From: Chryseobacterium glaciei
Lineage (GTDB): Bacteria > Bacteroidota > Bacteroidia > Flavobacteriales > Weeksellaceae
DNA: 64,000 nt
Assembly: GCF_001648155.1 (NCBI RefSeq)
Contig: NZ_CP015199.1
Coordinates: 3,481,001 to 3,545,000, forward strand
Reading direction: 5' to 3'
Of this stretch, positions 50,046 to 59,940 are shown one piece after another; the stretch's first letter is position 1; each line of letters opens with the position of its first letter. The notes below the pieces were generated by a model, which worked only from the letters and a program-made list of their open reading frames with translations, had not been told where the DNA came from and searched no databases. Both the position numbers and the translations under genes were made by a program.

Positions 50046-50587
50046 TATAATTAAAACTTAAAAAAATGAACTTTCATGGTAATTCAGGGCAAATTTACAC
50101 TATTTATTTGAAGCTTTTTGGCTATGTCGAATTGTAATTAATTTTTTTAAGGAGCAATTTCCCGCTTTCTGCTGTATCTTTTTGGTTACGGCCTCCGCTT
50201 TGCTCCGGCCGCAACCAAAAAGGATGTCGCGCCAATCGGGGCTAGGGTTATAGTCTTTTATTTCAACATTGAAAGTCTCTACAAAAGTTTGTCGTGCTAG
50301 AAGCATCTAGGTACAAATCTTTCTATTCTTTTTTCTAATACTACACTTAGGAGCTTCCAGTATGACAAACTCTTGTAACTAAATTTTATCACAGATAAAA
50401 TCCTCGCGCCTTAAAAAGAATATTAAACATAAAAACTTTGCGCCTTTGCGATTTCCAACAAAACGAGACCAGAAACAAGAAAATTTTTCCACATGAAAGA
50501 GCAGGATGCTGTAAGTTCCTAAAATGTATATTTTTATTTTTGTTAATTAGTTTAATTAAAATAATTCAGGATTTACTGAAAATAATT
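50046..50587. repeat. Repeat-rich intergenic region (family A copy 3 and half of a CGCAAAG palindrome)
   Basis: 50151-50247 is a well-preserved family A element: GGAGCAATTTCCCGCTTTC, a hairpin with arms CTTTTTGGTTACGGCC and GGCCGCAACCAAAAAG, and CAATCGGGGCTAGGG. 50283-50371 forms another hairpin (GTTTGTCGTGCTAGAAGC / GCTTCCAGTATGACAAAC). 50385-50456 resembles the right half of the 7.7-8.0 kb palindrome (TAAAATCCT.GCGCCTTAAAAA, then CTTTGCGCCTTTGCG). A short frame at 50100-50306 is repeat sequence, not a gene. A -7 box TATTTTTG at 50535-50542 serves the next gene. Confidence 0.75.
50535..50542 (+). promoter_or_regulatory. -7 promoter box of the rhamnogalacturonan locus
   Basis: TATTTTTG fits TAnnTTTG, 45 bases before the GH28 ATG at 50588. 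As the first three genes are nearly abutting, this promoter probably drives at least GH28, GH2 and the esterase. Confidence 0.5.
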
Positions 50588-51967
50588 ATGAAATTTCAAA
50601 ATATATCAAAATTCCTATTATCTCTTTTTACACTTTTTTTCTTTTCATCAGCGGTGAAGAGTCAGGATAAATTTCCTGATGGAACAGCCATTCCGCAATG
50701 GTTTAGAGATAACAAACCGACGGACATCAACAAATTAGGAAAAAAATATATTCTTACGGATTTTGGAGTTAAAAATGACAGCACGATTCTTCAGACAAAA
50801 CAAGTTCAGGCGATCATTGATAATGCTGCTAAAAATGGAGGCGGAGTTATTATTGTTCCAAAAGGCACATTTTTGATAAGCTCTATTTTTTTTAAACAAG
50901 GAACACATTTGCATTTAGAAAAAGGAGCAGTTTTAAAGGGAAGCGATGACATCAACGATTATCCGGTCGTAACAACAAGAATGGAAGGACAAACCGTAAA
51001 ATATTTTCCGGCATTGGTAAATGCAGACGGATTGGATGGTTTTACGATTTCAGGGAAAGGAACGCTTAACGGAAATGGTTTACGCTTCTGGAAATCATTT
51101 TGGAAAAGACGCGAATGGAATCCTAAATGCACCAATATGGATGAAATGCGACCTCGTATCATTTACATTTCAAATTCTAAAAACGTTCAGATTGAAGATA
51201 TTACCGTAAAAAATTCACCTTTCTGGAGTACACATTATTATAAAAGTCAATTCATAAAGTTATTAAATTTAACAATTTTAGCTCCAAAAGAGCCTGTAAA
51301 AGCACCAAGTACAGATGCAATTGATATTGATGCTTGTTCTAATTTCTTAGTTAAAAATTGTTATTTATCAGTAAACGACGACGCCATTGCATTAAAAGGT
51401 GGAAAAGGTCCAAAAGCGGATAAAGATCCAAATAATGGTGAAAACAGAAACATTATCATTGAAAACAACACTTTCGGATTCTGCCATTCTGCATTGACTT
51501 GCGGTAGCGAATCGATTCACAATTACAATATTATTTTCAGAAATTCGACAGTGAATGATGCTTCGAGATTACTGCATTTGAAAATGCGTCCGGACACGCC
51601 GCAACATTACGAATACATCACGCTTGACAATATCAAAGGAAACGTAAAAACTTTCTTATTTGTAAAAGGCTGGAGCCAGTTTTTTGATTTAAAAGGAGAA
51701 GAAGCGCCGAAAAGGAGGTTAGCAAATAATATTGTCTTAAAAAATATAGACATCAGTTGTGAAATGGCTTTCGATATTGAAAAATCAGACCTGTACGAGT
51801 TGAAAGATTTTACTTTAGAAAATCTGAAAATCAAAGCATTAAAACCTGAAGAGCAGAACTTAAATGTTATTGAAAATGTAAAGAAAACGAATGTAAACGT
51901 TACCAAAGTAACTTCTTTAGGTCAATCATACGATAAAAAAGACGATTCCGACGAAGGCAAAAAATAA
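50588..51967 (+). CDS. Glycoside hydrolase family 28 (polygalacturonase / rhamnogalacturonan hydrolase)
   Basis: This 459-aa secreted enzyme starts at ATG 50588 with signal peptide MKFQNISKFLLSLFTLFFFSS; an in-frame start 150 bases earlier has no signal at its head. The right-handed beta-helix catalytic region shows D243 in STDAIDID and D264/D265 in VNDDAIALKGG, the family's catalytic aspartates, preceded by NSPFWSTHYYKS. GH28 enzymes cut galacturonate linkages in pectins; rhamnogalacturonan as substrate is inferred from the neighbours. Its stop shares a base with the start of the GH2 gene. Confidence 0.88.
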   Translation: MKFQNISKFLLSLFTLFFFSSAVKSQDKFPDGTAIPQWFRDNKPTDINKLGKKYILTDFGVKNDSTILQTKQVQAIIDNAAKNGGGVIIVPKGTFLISSIFFKQGTHLHLEKGAVLKGSDDINDYPVVTTRMEGQTVKYFPALVNADGLDGFTISGKGTLNGNGLRFWKSFWKRREWNPKCTNMDEMRPRIIYISNSKNVQIEDITVKNSPFWSTHYYKSQFIKLLNLTILAPKEPVKAPSTDAIDIDACSNFLVKNCYLSVNDDAIALKGGKGPKADKDPNNGENRNIIIENNTFGFCHSALTCGSESIHNYNIIFRNSTVNDASRLLHLKMRPDTPQHYEYITLDNIKGNVKTFLFVKGWSQFFDLKGEEAPKRRLANNIVLKNIDISCEMAFDIEKSDLYELKDFTLENLKIKALKPEEQNLNVIENVKKTNVNVTKVTSLGQSYDKKDDSDEGKK

Positions 51968-54822
51968 TGAATTATTCTTCCAAAATATTCTTTCTGCTAT
52001 GTTTGTGCTTCCAATTGCTGCATGCTCAAAGTAAGGAAATTAAATTCCTGAGCGGGACAGATTCTGAGCATACAAAAGAGTGGGATTTTTGGATAAATGG
52101 AGGTCGGAAATCCGGAAATTGGGATAAAATTCAGGTTCCTTCTCAATGGGAACAGCAGGGATTTGGGTCGTATAACTATGGAAGGGACTATGTGACCTAT
52201 GGGAAAAATTTTAAATTTAATGATGAAGTAGGTTTATATAAACATAAGTTTTTGGTTCCAAATTCATGGAAAGGAAAATCGGTCAACATTGTTTTTGAAG
52301 GTTCAATGACGGATACCGAAGTGAAAATTAATGGAAAGCTTGCCGGAGCAATTCATCAAGGCGCTTTTTATGAATTTAAATATGATATTTCCGATAAATT
52401 AAATTTCGGAAAAGAAAATATTCTTGAAGTCAAAGTTTCCAAAATGTCCGCCGACAAATCTGTAAATAATGCGGAACGTTTGGCAGATTATTGGATTTTG
52501 GGAGGAATTTTCAGACCTGTTTATCTTGAAATAACTCCAAAAGAAAATATATCATCGACATCAATTGATGCAAAAGCAGACGGAACTTTTCGTTCGAATA
52601 TTCATTTAAAAGGAATTGAAGCAGTCAATAATTTAAAAGTAGAATTATTTGATGCTAAAAATATTCTGATTGGAGAATCTCAAATTAAAATTGAAAAAGG
52701 AGATACTTTAAAACAAATCCAGTTTTCCGTTAAAAATCCCAAACTTTGGACGGCAGAAACTCCGAATTTATACAAAGCAAAATTCAGTTTAAAGAAAAAT
52801 AAAAAAAACATCTACGATACCGAAGAAAAATTCGGTTTCCGAACCATTGAAATCCGAAAAGGCGACGGAATTTACATCAACGGAACCAAAATCAAGATGA
52901 AAGGCATCAATCGTCACGTTTGGTGGCCGGAAACAGGTCGAGCCGTCAGCAAAAACATCGATTTAATGGACGTTCAGCTCATCAAAGAAATGAATATGAA
53001 TGCCGTTCGCTGTTCGCATTATCCGCCCAATAAATCATTTCTAAAGGCTTGTGATTCGTTAGGATTGTATGTTTTGGATGAATTGGCGGGCTGGCAAAAA
53101 AAATACAGCACAGAAGTTGGGAAAAAACTTGTGAGAGAAATGGTTACAAAAGATGCCAATCATCCCTCGATCATTTTTTGGAGCAACGGAAACGAAGGCG
53201 GACATAATTTTGATTTGGATACAGAATTTGCAAAATATGATGTGTCAAATCGCCCGGTCATTCACGCACATCATAAACCGGGAAATGCTTTTAACGGGAT
53301 TGATTGCAACCATTACGAAGACTATTACAGTACAAAAACGATTCTCGAAGGAGAAAATATTTATATGCCGACCGAATTTTTGCACGCTCAGGATGATGGC
53401 GGTGGCGGAACTTCTCTGGCCGATTATTGGGAGCTTCACTGGAACTCAAAAAAAGGCGCCGGAGGTTTTATTTGGGCGTTTGCAGATGAAGGCTTAGTGA
53501 GAACCGATTTCAATAATCAGATTGATGTAAATGCGATCAATGCTCCGGATGGAGTTGTGGGTCCGCATCGTGAAAAAGAAGGAAGTTTTTATGCGATCCG
53601 CGAAATTTACAGTCCGGTAAAAATTGATATTAAAACGATTTCAAACGATTTTAACGGAAATATTCCTGTGGAAAATCGATATCATTTTACGAATTTAAAT
53701 GAATGTCAGTTTGAATGGAAATTGATCAAATTTAAAACTCCATATTCCTCAGAATCAGGATTTGATGTTCTGCAAAAAGGAAAAGCAGAATCTCCGAATA
53801 TTAAACCAACAGAAAAAGGAAATATCAATTTAAATCTTCCTCAAAACTGGAAAGAAAGTCAGGCTTTATTATTAACCGCCACCGACCCTTTCGGAAAAGA
53901 GATTTACACATGGACTTGGAAAATTTCTTCTAATAATGAAATTTCAAAACAGTTTCAGAAAACTTTAACGAAAGAATTTCCGGTTTCTGTTGCGGAAAAT
54001 GATTCATTATTTATTTTAAAATCAGAAGAAAAAGAATTTTCAATCGGTAAAAAAAACGGATTATTAAAGTCAGTTATTTTAGATAAAAAAGGCAAGAAAA
54101 TGACCTTCCGAAACGGACCGGTTTTCGTGAATGGAAAAACAGAATTATCATCCATAAAATCTTTTGCGGAAGGGAAAAATCAAATCATTGAAGTATCTTA
54201 TAAAAACGGAAATAAAATAATTTGGAAGCTGAATCCTGACGGAATTTTAGAGTTAAATTACGAATATGCACTTTCAGGAGATTATCCGTTTGCAGGCGTA
54301 AGTTTTGATTATCCCGAAAATTATGTCATCAGCGCAAAATGGTTGGGCAAAGGCCCTTATCACGTCTGGAAAAACCGCACTCAGGGACAGACGTATAATG
54401 TTTGGCACAATTTGAAAAACTCAACAAGAACAGGTTCTTCACCTTGGATTTATCCTGAATTTAAAGGATATTATGACAATGTTTCCTGGTTGCAGCTAGA
54501 TACCGCAGAAGGAAAAATTACGATCGGAACAAAAGAAGAAAAGATGTTTGTAAGGCTCTTTGATTTTTATGGAATTTACGGAGCAGAAGGTTTTCCGAAA
54601 TTACCAAGCGGAAATATTTCATTTTTGGATACGATACCGCCTTTGGGAACTGTTTTGGCTTTTAACATTAATGATAAAACTGAATCTTTAGGACCAGAAA
54701 GTGAATTGAACCATCTCAACGGAACTTTTAAAAGAACGCTTTATTTTTATTTCGGTTTGCCGGATTTGGATGATGAAAAAAAACAGTTTACAATGCCGAA
54801 AGAAAACATTTTAACGGATTAA
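51967..54822 (+). CDS. Glycoside hydrolase family 2 (beta-galactosidase-like)
   Basis: This 951-aa secreted protein (signal 1-20, ending LHAQ) has the GH2 order of sugar-binding, immunoglobulin-like and barrel domains and a C-terminal beta-galactosidase small-chain-like domain (from about 690). The acid/base E410 is visible in IIFWSNGNEGGHN and the probable nucleophile E470 in MPTEFLHAQDDGGG, matching the NE and xEYxHA motifs. The locus suggests removal of galactose or other side chains from rhamnogalacturonan-I. It is co-transcribed between GH28 and the esterase (3-base gap to the next gene). Confidence 0.88.
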   Translation: MNYSSKIFFLLCLCFQLLHAQSKEIKFLSGTDSEHTKEWDFWINGGRKSGNWDKIQVPSQWEQQGFGSYNYGRDYVTYGKNFKFNDEVGLYKHKFLVPNSWKGKSVNIVFEGSMTDTEVKINGKLAGAIHQGAFYEFKYDISDKLNFGKENILEVKVSKMSADKSVNNAERLADYWILGGIFRPVYLEITPKENISSTSIDAKADGTFRSNIHLKGIEAVNNLKVELFDAKNILIGESQIKIEKGDTLKQIQFSVKNPKLWTAETPNLYKAKFSLKKNKKNIYDTEEKFGFRTIEIRKGDGIYINGTKIKMKGINRHVWWPETGRAVSKNIDLMDVQLIKEMNMNAVRCSHYPPNKSFLKACDSLGLYVLDELAGWQKKYSTEVGKKLVREMVTKDANHPSIIFWSNGNEGGHNFDLDTEFAKYDVSNRPVIHAHHKPGNAFNGIDCNHYEDYYSTKTILEGENIYMPTEFLHAQDDGGGGTSLADYWELHWNSKKGAGGFIWAFADEGLVRTDFNNQIDVNAINAPDGVVGPHREKEGSFYAIREIYSPVKIDIKTISNDFNGNIPVENRYHFTNLNECQFEWKLIKFKTPYSSESGFDVLQKGKAESPNIKPTEKGNINLNLPQNWKESQALLLTATDPFGKEIYTWTWKISSNNEISKQFQKTLTKEFPVSVAENDSLFILKSEEKEFSIGKKNGLLKSVILDKKGKKMTFRNGPVFVNGKTELSSIKSFAEGKNQIIEVSYKNGNKIIWKLNPDGILELNYEYALSGDYPFAGVSFDYPENYVISAKWLGKGPYHVWKNRTQGQTYNVWHNLKNSTRTGSSPWIYPEFKGYYDNVSWLQLDTAEGKITIGTKEEKMFVRLFDFYGIYGAEGFPKLPSGNISFLDTIPPLGTVLAFNINDKTESLGPESELNHLNGTFKRTLYFYFGLPDLDDEKKQFTMPKENILTD

Positions 54823-54825
54823 ATT

Positions 54826-56145
54826 ATGAAAAAGATAGGATTTTTAATGGTTTTTTTAAGCTCGTTTTTGTTCGCGCAACAGACGATTTTCAAATTTGAT
54901 TTTGGTGGTGAAAGAGCAGAAAGCGGATTTATTCCAATCACTTCAACCTCAAAATTTGACAAGAAAATTGGCTATGGATTTATGGATATTTCCAACTTAA
55001 AATCCGTTGACAATGGAGGGAATGCATTGACGGGAGACTATATCACCAGCGACAAACCTTTCTATTTTTCAGTGGCAATTCCTGAAGGAAATTATGACAT
55101 AAAATTAACGTTAGGCGATAGCAAAGGCACTTCCGAAACAACAGTTCGTGTAGAAAACCGTCGTCTGATGCTGGATGATTTGAAAACAAAAGAAAAGGAA
55201 ATCATTGAAAAATCAATTACCGTTCATGTTAAAGACAGCATCATTCGTAATCAAAACGGAACTCAGATTGGGATTGTAAAATTAAAACCGAGAGAAACAA
55301 AATATCTGCATTGGGATAATCTGTTGACCATTGAATTTAATAATAAAGCTCCAAAAGTTTGTGCATTAATCATTCAACCCAACAAAACAGCAAAAACGAT
55401 TTATATTACGGGAGATTCTACGGTTGTAGATGCGCAGTACGAGCCTTGGGCTTCTTGGGGACAGATGTTGCCGTATTTTTTTGTTCCGAAAGAAGTCGTA
55501 ATTGCCAATTATGCCGAAAGCGGGGAAACATTGAAAGCCTTTGAAGACCGCCACCGAATTGATAAAATCTGGAACAGGATAAAACCCGGAGATTATCTGT
55601 TCATCCAGTTTGGACATAACGACCAAAAGTATGGGAACAGCACGAAATCCGGCTATAGAAAAAGATTAAAAGAATGGATTAATAAAGCAAAACAATTGGG
55701 AGCAATTCCGGTTTTGGTGACTTCAATGAACCGTCATGATTTTGATGAAAATAATAAAATTGTCAATACTTTGGATGATTTTCCTTCCGCAATGCGTGAA
55801 ATTTCAAAAGAAGAAAATGTATTTTTAATCGATTTAAATGCCATGAGTAAAACGCTGTTTGAAGCGATGGGACCGGAGAATTCTAAAAAAGCATTTGTCT
55901 ATTATCCTGCAAATTCTTATCCAAATCAGCCGAATGCTTTGGCGGATGATACTCATTTTAATACGTATGGCGCTTATGAATTGGCAAAATGTGTGGTAAA
56001 AAGTATTGTAGACCAAAAATTGCCTTTGAGTAAATTTGTTTCCAACAATTACAAAGGTTTTGATCCAAATAAACCTGATGCAGTTGAAAAATTTCATTGG
56101 CCTGAAAGCATCTTTATGGAATCTTTAAAACCTGATGGAAATTGA
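54826..56145 (+). CDS. Rhamnogalacturonan acetylesterase (CE12, SGNH fold)
   Basis: This 439-aa secreted enzyme (signal MKKIGFLMVFLSSFLFAQ) has an N-terminal carbohydrate-binding-like domain (from FKFDFGG, to about 185) and a C-terminal SGNH hydrolase: block I GDST with Ser198, GHND (263-266) and block V DDTHFN with D374/D375 and His377. CE12 enzymes remove acetyl groups from rhamnogalacturonan, exposing the backbone to lyases. It begins 3 bases after the GH2 stop. Confidence 0.9.
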   Translation: MKKIGFLMVFLSSFLFAQQTIFKFDFGGERAESGFIPITSTSKFDKKIGYGFMDISNLKSVDNGGNALTGDYITSDKPFYFSVAIPEGNYDIKLTLGDSKGTSETTVRVENRRLMLDDLKTKEKEIIEKSITVHVKDSIIRNQNGTQIGIVKLKPRETKYLHWDNLLTIEFNNKAPKVCALIIQPNKTAKTIYITGDSTVVDAQYEPWASWGQMLPYFFVPKEVVIANYAESGETLKAFEDRHRIDKIWNRIKPGDYLFIQFGHNDQKYGNSTKSGYRKRLKEWINKAKQLGAIPVLVTSMNRHDFDENNKIVNTLDDFPSAMREISKEENVFLIDLNAMSKTLFEAMGPENSKKAFVYYPANSYPNQPNALADDTHFNTYGAYELAKCVVKSIVDQKLPLSKFVSNNYKGFDPNKPDAVEKFHWPESIFMESLKPDGN

Positions 56146-56159
56146 AAATTGGTGTTTAA

Positions 56160-56290
56160 ACATAAAGTTTAAAGAACCACGAAGTGGTTCAATATGAATA
56201 GCATCGGGTGAAACCCGGTGAAAAATATGAATAACATCATACGAAACGGGTTAAAAAATGAACAACATCTGATAAATCCCGATTTGAAAA
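56160..56290. repeat. Hairpin and three degenerate 33-bp tandem units
   Basis: GAACCAC-GAA-GTGGTTC at 56174-56190 is a perfect small hairpin. It is followed by three imperfect tandem units beginning AATATGAATAGCAT, AATATGAATAACAT and AAATGAACAACAT, each 32-34 bases, with ATCGGGTGAAACCCGGT in the first. It resembles a dispersed Chryseobacterium intergenic repeat and separates the esterase from GH106. Confidence 0.6.
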
Positions 56291-56302
56291 TATCAATCAA
56301 AA

Positions 56303-59080
56303 ATGAAAATTAAAAATATAATCAGTTTAAGTTTAATCTGTTTTGCTTTCGGAAATCTTTCTGCACAAAATCCGTGGCCAAAAACTACCGAAACCGCAAA
56401 ACCATGGACACGTTGGTGGTGGATGGGAAATGCTGTGGATGAAAAAGGATTGGATAAACAGCTGACAACACTTAATAAAGCAGGTTTTGGAGGTGTTGAA
56501 ATCGTTCCGATTTACGGAGCAAAAGGTTTTGAAAATCAATATATTAATTATCTCTCTTCAGAATGGATGAAAATGCTACAGTTCACCACGAACAAAGCAA
56601 AAAGCCTGAATATGGGCGTTGATATGGCGGTCGGAACAGGTTGGCCAATCGGAGGACCGCAGGTAAGTGAAGAGGATGCTGCCACGAAAATGATTGTTCA
56701 GACTTATACAATTTCATCAGGCGAAAAATTTTCAGAAAAAATTGTTTTAAATGGTGAAAAGCTTAAAAATTTAAAAACGATAAAACTCGATATTGTTACC
56801 GCTTACAATGAAAAAAATGAAGCGGTTGTCTTAAACGATAAAATCACAAACGACGGTTCTCTCAATTGGAAACCATATTCCGGAAAATGGACGATCTATG
56901 CCGTTTTTACAGGTAAAACTTTACAAAAAGTAAAACGTGCAGCTCCGGGTGGTGAAGGATATACATTGGATCATTTTTCGCCTGTTGCAACGGTAAATTA
57001 TCTTAAAACTTTCGATAAAGCTTTTGGAAACTCCAATTACGGCGTGCGTTCTTTTTTTAATGACAGTTACGAAGTTTACAATGCCGACTGGACGCCTGAT
57101 TTTAAAAATGAATTTAAAAAAAGGAGAGGATATGATCTAAGTCCGTACATCAAATATTTGATTAATAATGATGAAAACGAGGTAACGACAAGAGTTAAAT
57201 CTGATTACAGACAGACGTTGAGCGAATTGATTTTAAACAATTTTGCCGATAATTTCACGAACTGGGCACATTCCAAAAACTCAAAAAATACGAATCAGGC
57301 GCACGGTTCACCCGGAAATTTGCTGGATTTGTACGCCGCAGTCGATATTCCTGAATCTGAAACTTTCGGAAGCTCTATTTTTGAAATTCCGGGGTTGAAA
57401 AGGGACACCGCAGATATTCAAAAATCGGATATGCCTGATTTCAATATGTTGAAATTTGCTTCATCAGTAGCCAATGTGACGGGCAAAAAACTAACTTCAA
57501 ACGAGACTTTTACTTGGCTGACTGAGCATTTCAAAACTTCTTGGTCACAGGCAAAACCAGAAGTTGAACAGGTTTTCTTATCAGGAATCAATCACGTTTT
57601 TTATCACGGTACAACGTATACACCTGCCGATGTTCCTTTTCCGGGATGGCTGTTTTATGCTTCGGTTAATTTTGTTCCGGAAAACAGTTTGTGGCCACAT
57701 TTAACAGGATTAAATTCTTACATTGAGCGTACTCAAAGTGTTTTACAAAGTGGAAAATCCGATAATGAATTGTTGATGTATTGGCCAATTTACGACCAGT
57801 GGGCAACTCCAAAAGGAAAAGATATTGCCTTTAAAGTTCATAATGTTGAAAAGTGGTTGCAACCAACTCCGATGTATGAGAATTTGAATAAACTAAGCAA
57901 AATGGGGTATTCTTTGGATATGATTTCGGATAAAATGATTAACGAATCAAAATCAGAAAATCAGAAAATTCAGACTGCAAAAGAAGGATCTTCTTATCAG
58001 GTTTTAATCATTCCGGAATTGACGTATTTACCGGAAACTACTTTGAATGATATTCTGAAATTAGCCCAAAATGGCGCTTCGGTTATTTTTCAAAACGAAC
58101 CAAAAGATATTCCCGGAAACTTTGAAGTGGAGAAAAGAAGAAATCAATTAAAATCTTTGTGGAATCAAATTCCGTTTCAGAATCAAGCTGAAAATGTGAA
58201 AATTGCAAGCTTTGGAAAAGGAAAGATTGTTTTAAGTTCAGATGTTGAAAAAGGATTAGAATATTTGAAAATTCAAAGAGAAAAATTAACGGACACAGGA
58301 TTGAAATTTGTGAGAAGACAGTTTGACGGCGGAAAATATTATTACATTGTCAATCATACTTCAAAGGAAATTAATCAATTTGTTCCTATTAATTATACAG
58401 GAAAGCAAACGACGATAATGAATCCTGAAAACGGAGATTTTGGTGTTGCCGAAATGCAAAATAATTCTGTTCGAATTCAGTTGAAATCCGGAGAATCTTT
58501 AATTCTGAAAAATTCTGAAACTGTTGATTCATCCATCTCAAAATGGAAATATGCGGAGAAGACAGACGCTCCGATAGTTTTAGATCAGACTTGGCAATTG
58601 AGTTTCAAAGAAGGCGGTCCCGAACTTCCAAAATCCAGAAATTTAAAAAAGCTGGAACCTTGGACGAATTTTTCTGACGATCCTGCAACACAAAGTTTTT
58701 CAGGAACGGGAATTTACACCATAAATTTAAATGTAAAGAAAAAAAATGCAGACGAGTATCTTTTAAAATTTGATAAATTGTACGAAAGCGCAAAAGTGAT
58801 TGTCAACGGTCAGGATGCGGGAATTGTCTGGAGCATTCCTTTTGAAATCAACATTGGAAAATACCTGAAAAAAGGTAAAAATACCATTCAAATAGAAGTT
58901 TGTAATTTAATGGCGAATAGAATTCGTTATATGGATCAGAAAAAAATCACGTGGCGAAATTACAATGAAATCAATTTTGTAAACATCGATTACAAACCAT
59001 TTGATGCATCCAACTGGAAAGTTCAGCCTTCCGGATTGGATGGGCAGATTCAAATAATTCCACTAACTTACTCGAAATAA
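56303..59080 (+). CDS. Glycoside hydrolase family 106 alpha-L-rhamnosidase
   Basis: This 925-aa secreted enzyme has a signal peptide (1-21, ending LSAQ) and then KPWTRWWWMGNAVDEKGLDKQLTTLNKAGFGGVEIVPIYG, the hallmark GH106 N-terminus. The barrel region contains MAVGTGWPIGG, TLDHFSP and GINHVFYHGTTYTP, and a C-terminal beta-sandwich domain (about 790-915, YESAKVIVNGQDAGIVWSIPFEINIG) typical of the family follows. It removes terminal L-rhamnose from rhamnogalacturonan-I fragments; the rhamnose would enter the cell through RhaT, whose gene begins at the end of this window. Confidence 0.93.
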   Translation: MKIKNIISLSLICFAFGNLSAQNPWPKTTETAKPWTRWWWMGNAVDEKGLDKQLTTLNKAGFGGVEIVPIYGAKGFENQYINYLSSEWMKMLQFTTNKAKSLNMGVDMAVGTGWPIGGPQVSEEDAATKMIVQTYTISSGEKFSEKIVLNGEKLKNLKTIKLDIVTAYNEKNEAVVLNDKITNDGSLNWKPYSGKWTIYAVFTGKTLQKVKRAAPGGEGYTLDHFSPVATVNYLKTFDKAFGNSNYGVRSFFNDSYEVYNADWTPDFKNEFKKRRGYDLSPYIKYLINNDENEVTTRVKSDYRQTLSELILNNFADNFTNWAHSKNSKNTNQAHGSPGNLLDLYAAVDIPESETFGSSIFEIPGLKRDTADIQKSDMPDFNMLKFASSVANVTGKKLTSNETFTWLTEHFKTSWSQAKPEVEQVFLSGINHVFYHGTTYTPADVPFPGWLFYASVNFVPENSLWPHLTGLNSYIERTQSVLQSGKSDNELLMYWPIYDQWATPKGKDIAFKVHNVEKWLQPTPMYENLNKLSKMGYSLDMISDKMINESKSENQKIQTAKEGSSYQVLIIPELTYLPETTLNDILKLAQNGASVIFQNEPKDIPGNFEVEKRRNQLKSLWNQIPFQNQAENVKIASFGKGKIVLSSDVEKGLEYLKIQREKLTDTGLKFVRRQFDGGKYYYIVNHTSKEINQFVPINYTGKQTTIMNPENGDFGVAEMQNNSVRIQLKSGESLILKNSETVDSSISKWKYAEKTDAPIVLDQTWQLSFKEGGPELPKSRNLKKLEPWTNFSDDPATQSFSGTGIYTINLNVKKKNADEYLLKFDKLYESAKVIVNGQDAGIVWSIPFEINIGKYLKKGKNTIQIEVCNLMANRIRYMDQKKITWRNYNEINFVNIDYKPFDASNWKVQPSGLDGQIQIIPLTYSK

Positions 59081-59092
59081 ATTTTAAACATA

Positions 59093-59899
59093 ATGAAGCA
59101 GACTATTTTAAAAAAAATTGCATTAGGAACCTGTTTTTTGGTGGCTGGTTTTTACTATTCTCAAAACAAACCAAAAGTCGTGTTGGATAACTTTTTTAAT
59201 AACGAAAAACAACAAGATAAGGAAACCGGAGAATTAAAATCCATGCATTATACATGGGAAGATAAAACAAACGGTGGATTTTCTTTGTTAGGAGAAATTT
59301 TCACAAAGCAAGGTGCGGAAATCAGTACTCTGAAAACGGCTCCTTCAAAAAAAGATCTGAAAACGGCTAATGTTTACATTATTGTCGATGCAGATATTGA
59401 CAAAGAAGCTTATGGAGGAAAAGCAAATTTAATTGATCCGGCAAGCATCAAAAATTTGGTGAAATGGGTTAAAGATGGTGGTGTTTTAGTTTTGCTGAGC
59501 AATGATCACGGCAATTCTGAGTTTGAACATTTTAACAAATTGGCCGGAGAATTCGGAATTCATTTCAATGATGACAGTTACAACCGCGTTCAAAAAAGAG
59601 AATTTGAGCAAGGAAAAGTAATGGTTCCTGCAGGAAACGAAGTGTTCTCTGAACAAAAATTATACATGAAAGAAGTGAGTTCGATCGATGTAAAATCGCC
59701 TGCCAAAGCTATTTTGACAGCAGAGAATAAAAATATTGGAGCTGTTGCAAAATTAGGAAAAGGGACGGTTTTCGCATTGGGTGATCCATGGTGTTATAAT
59801 GAATATATCGATGGCAAAAAATTACCAGCCGATTTTACCAATTATCAAGGAACTGAAGAATGGGTAAAATGGTTACTGGAACAAGTTTCTAAAAAATAA
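59093..59899 (+). CDS. Secreted DUF4350-like (glutamine-amidotransferase-fold) protein
   Basis: This 268-aa protein has a signal peptide (MKQTILKKIALGTCFLVAGFYYSQ) and then KPKVVLDNFFNNEKQQ. VYIIVDADIDKEAYGG and IKNLVKWVKDGGVLVLLSNDHGNSEFEHFNKLAGEFGIHFN give the flavodoxin/GATase-like alpha/beta pattern of DUF4350. The end GKGTVFALGDPWCYNEYID matches such proteins fused or neighbouring GH105 enzymes in Bacteroidota. No catalytic Cys of true amidotransferases is evident. A carbohydrate-binding or auxiliary role in pectin breakdown is inferred from its place between GH106 and PL11. Confidence 0.72.
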   Translation: MKQTILKKIALGTCFLVAGFYYSQNKPKVVLDNFFNNEKQQDKETGELKSMHYTWEDKTNGGFSLLGEIFTKQGAEISTLKTAPSKKDLKTANVYIIVDADIDKEAYGGKANLIDPASIKNLVKWVKDGGVLVLLSNDHGNSEFEHFNKLAGEFGIHFNDDSYNRVQKREFEQGKVMVPAGNEVFSEQKLYMKEVSSIDVKSPAKAILTAENKNIGAVAKLGKGTVFALGDPWCYNEYIDGKKLPADFTNYQGTEEWVKWLLEQVSKK

Positions 59900-59940
59900 T
59901 TAAATCTGTGCAATCGATTGAATTATCTGATAAATATTTT

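Noticed and set aside
50100..50306. 68-codon open frame on the minus strand
   Set aside because: It coincides with a family A palindromic repeat, has no recognisable protein features, and is explained by the repeat.
52861..53500. Frames of 64-114 codons inside the GH2 gene on both strands
   Set aside because: They are shadows within an intact, well-conserved GH2 catalytic region.
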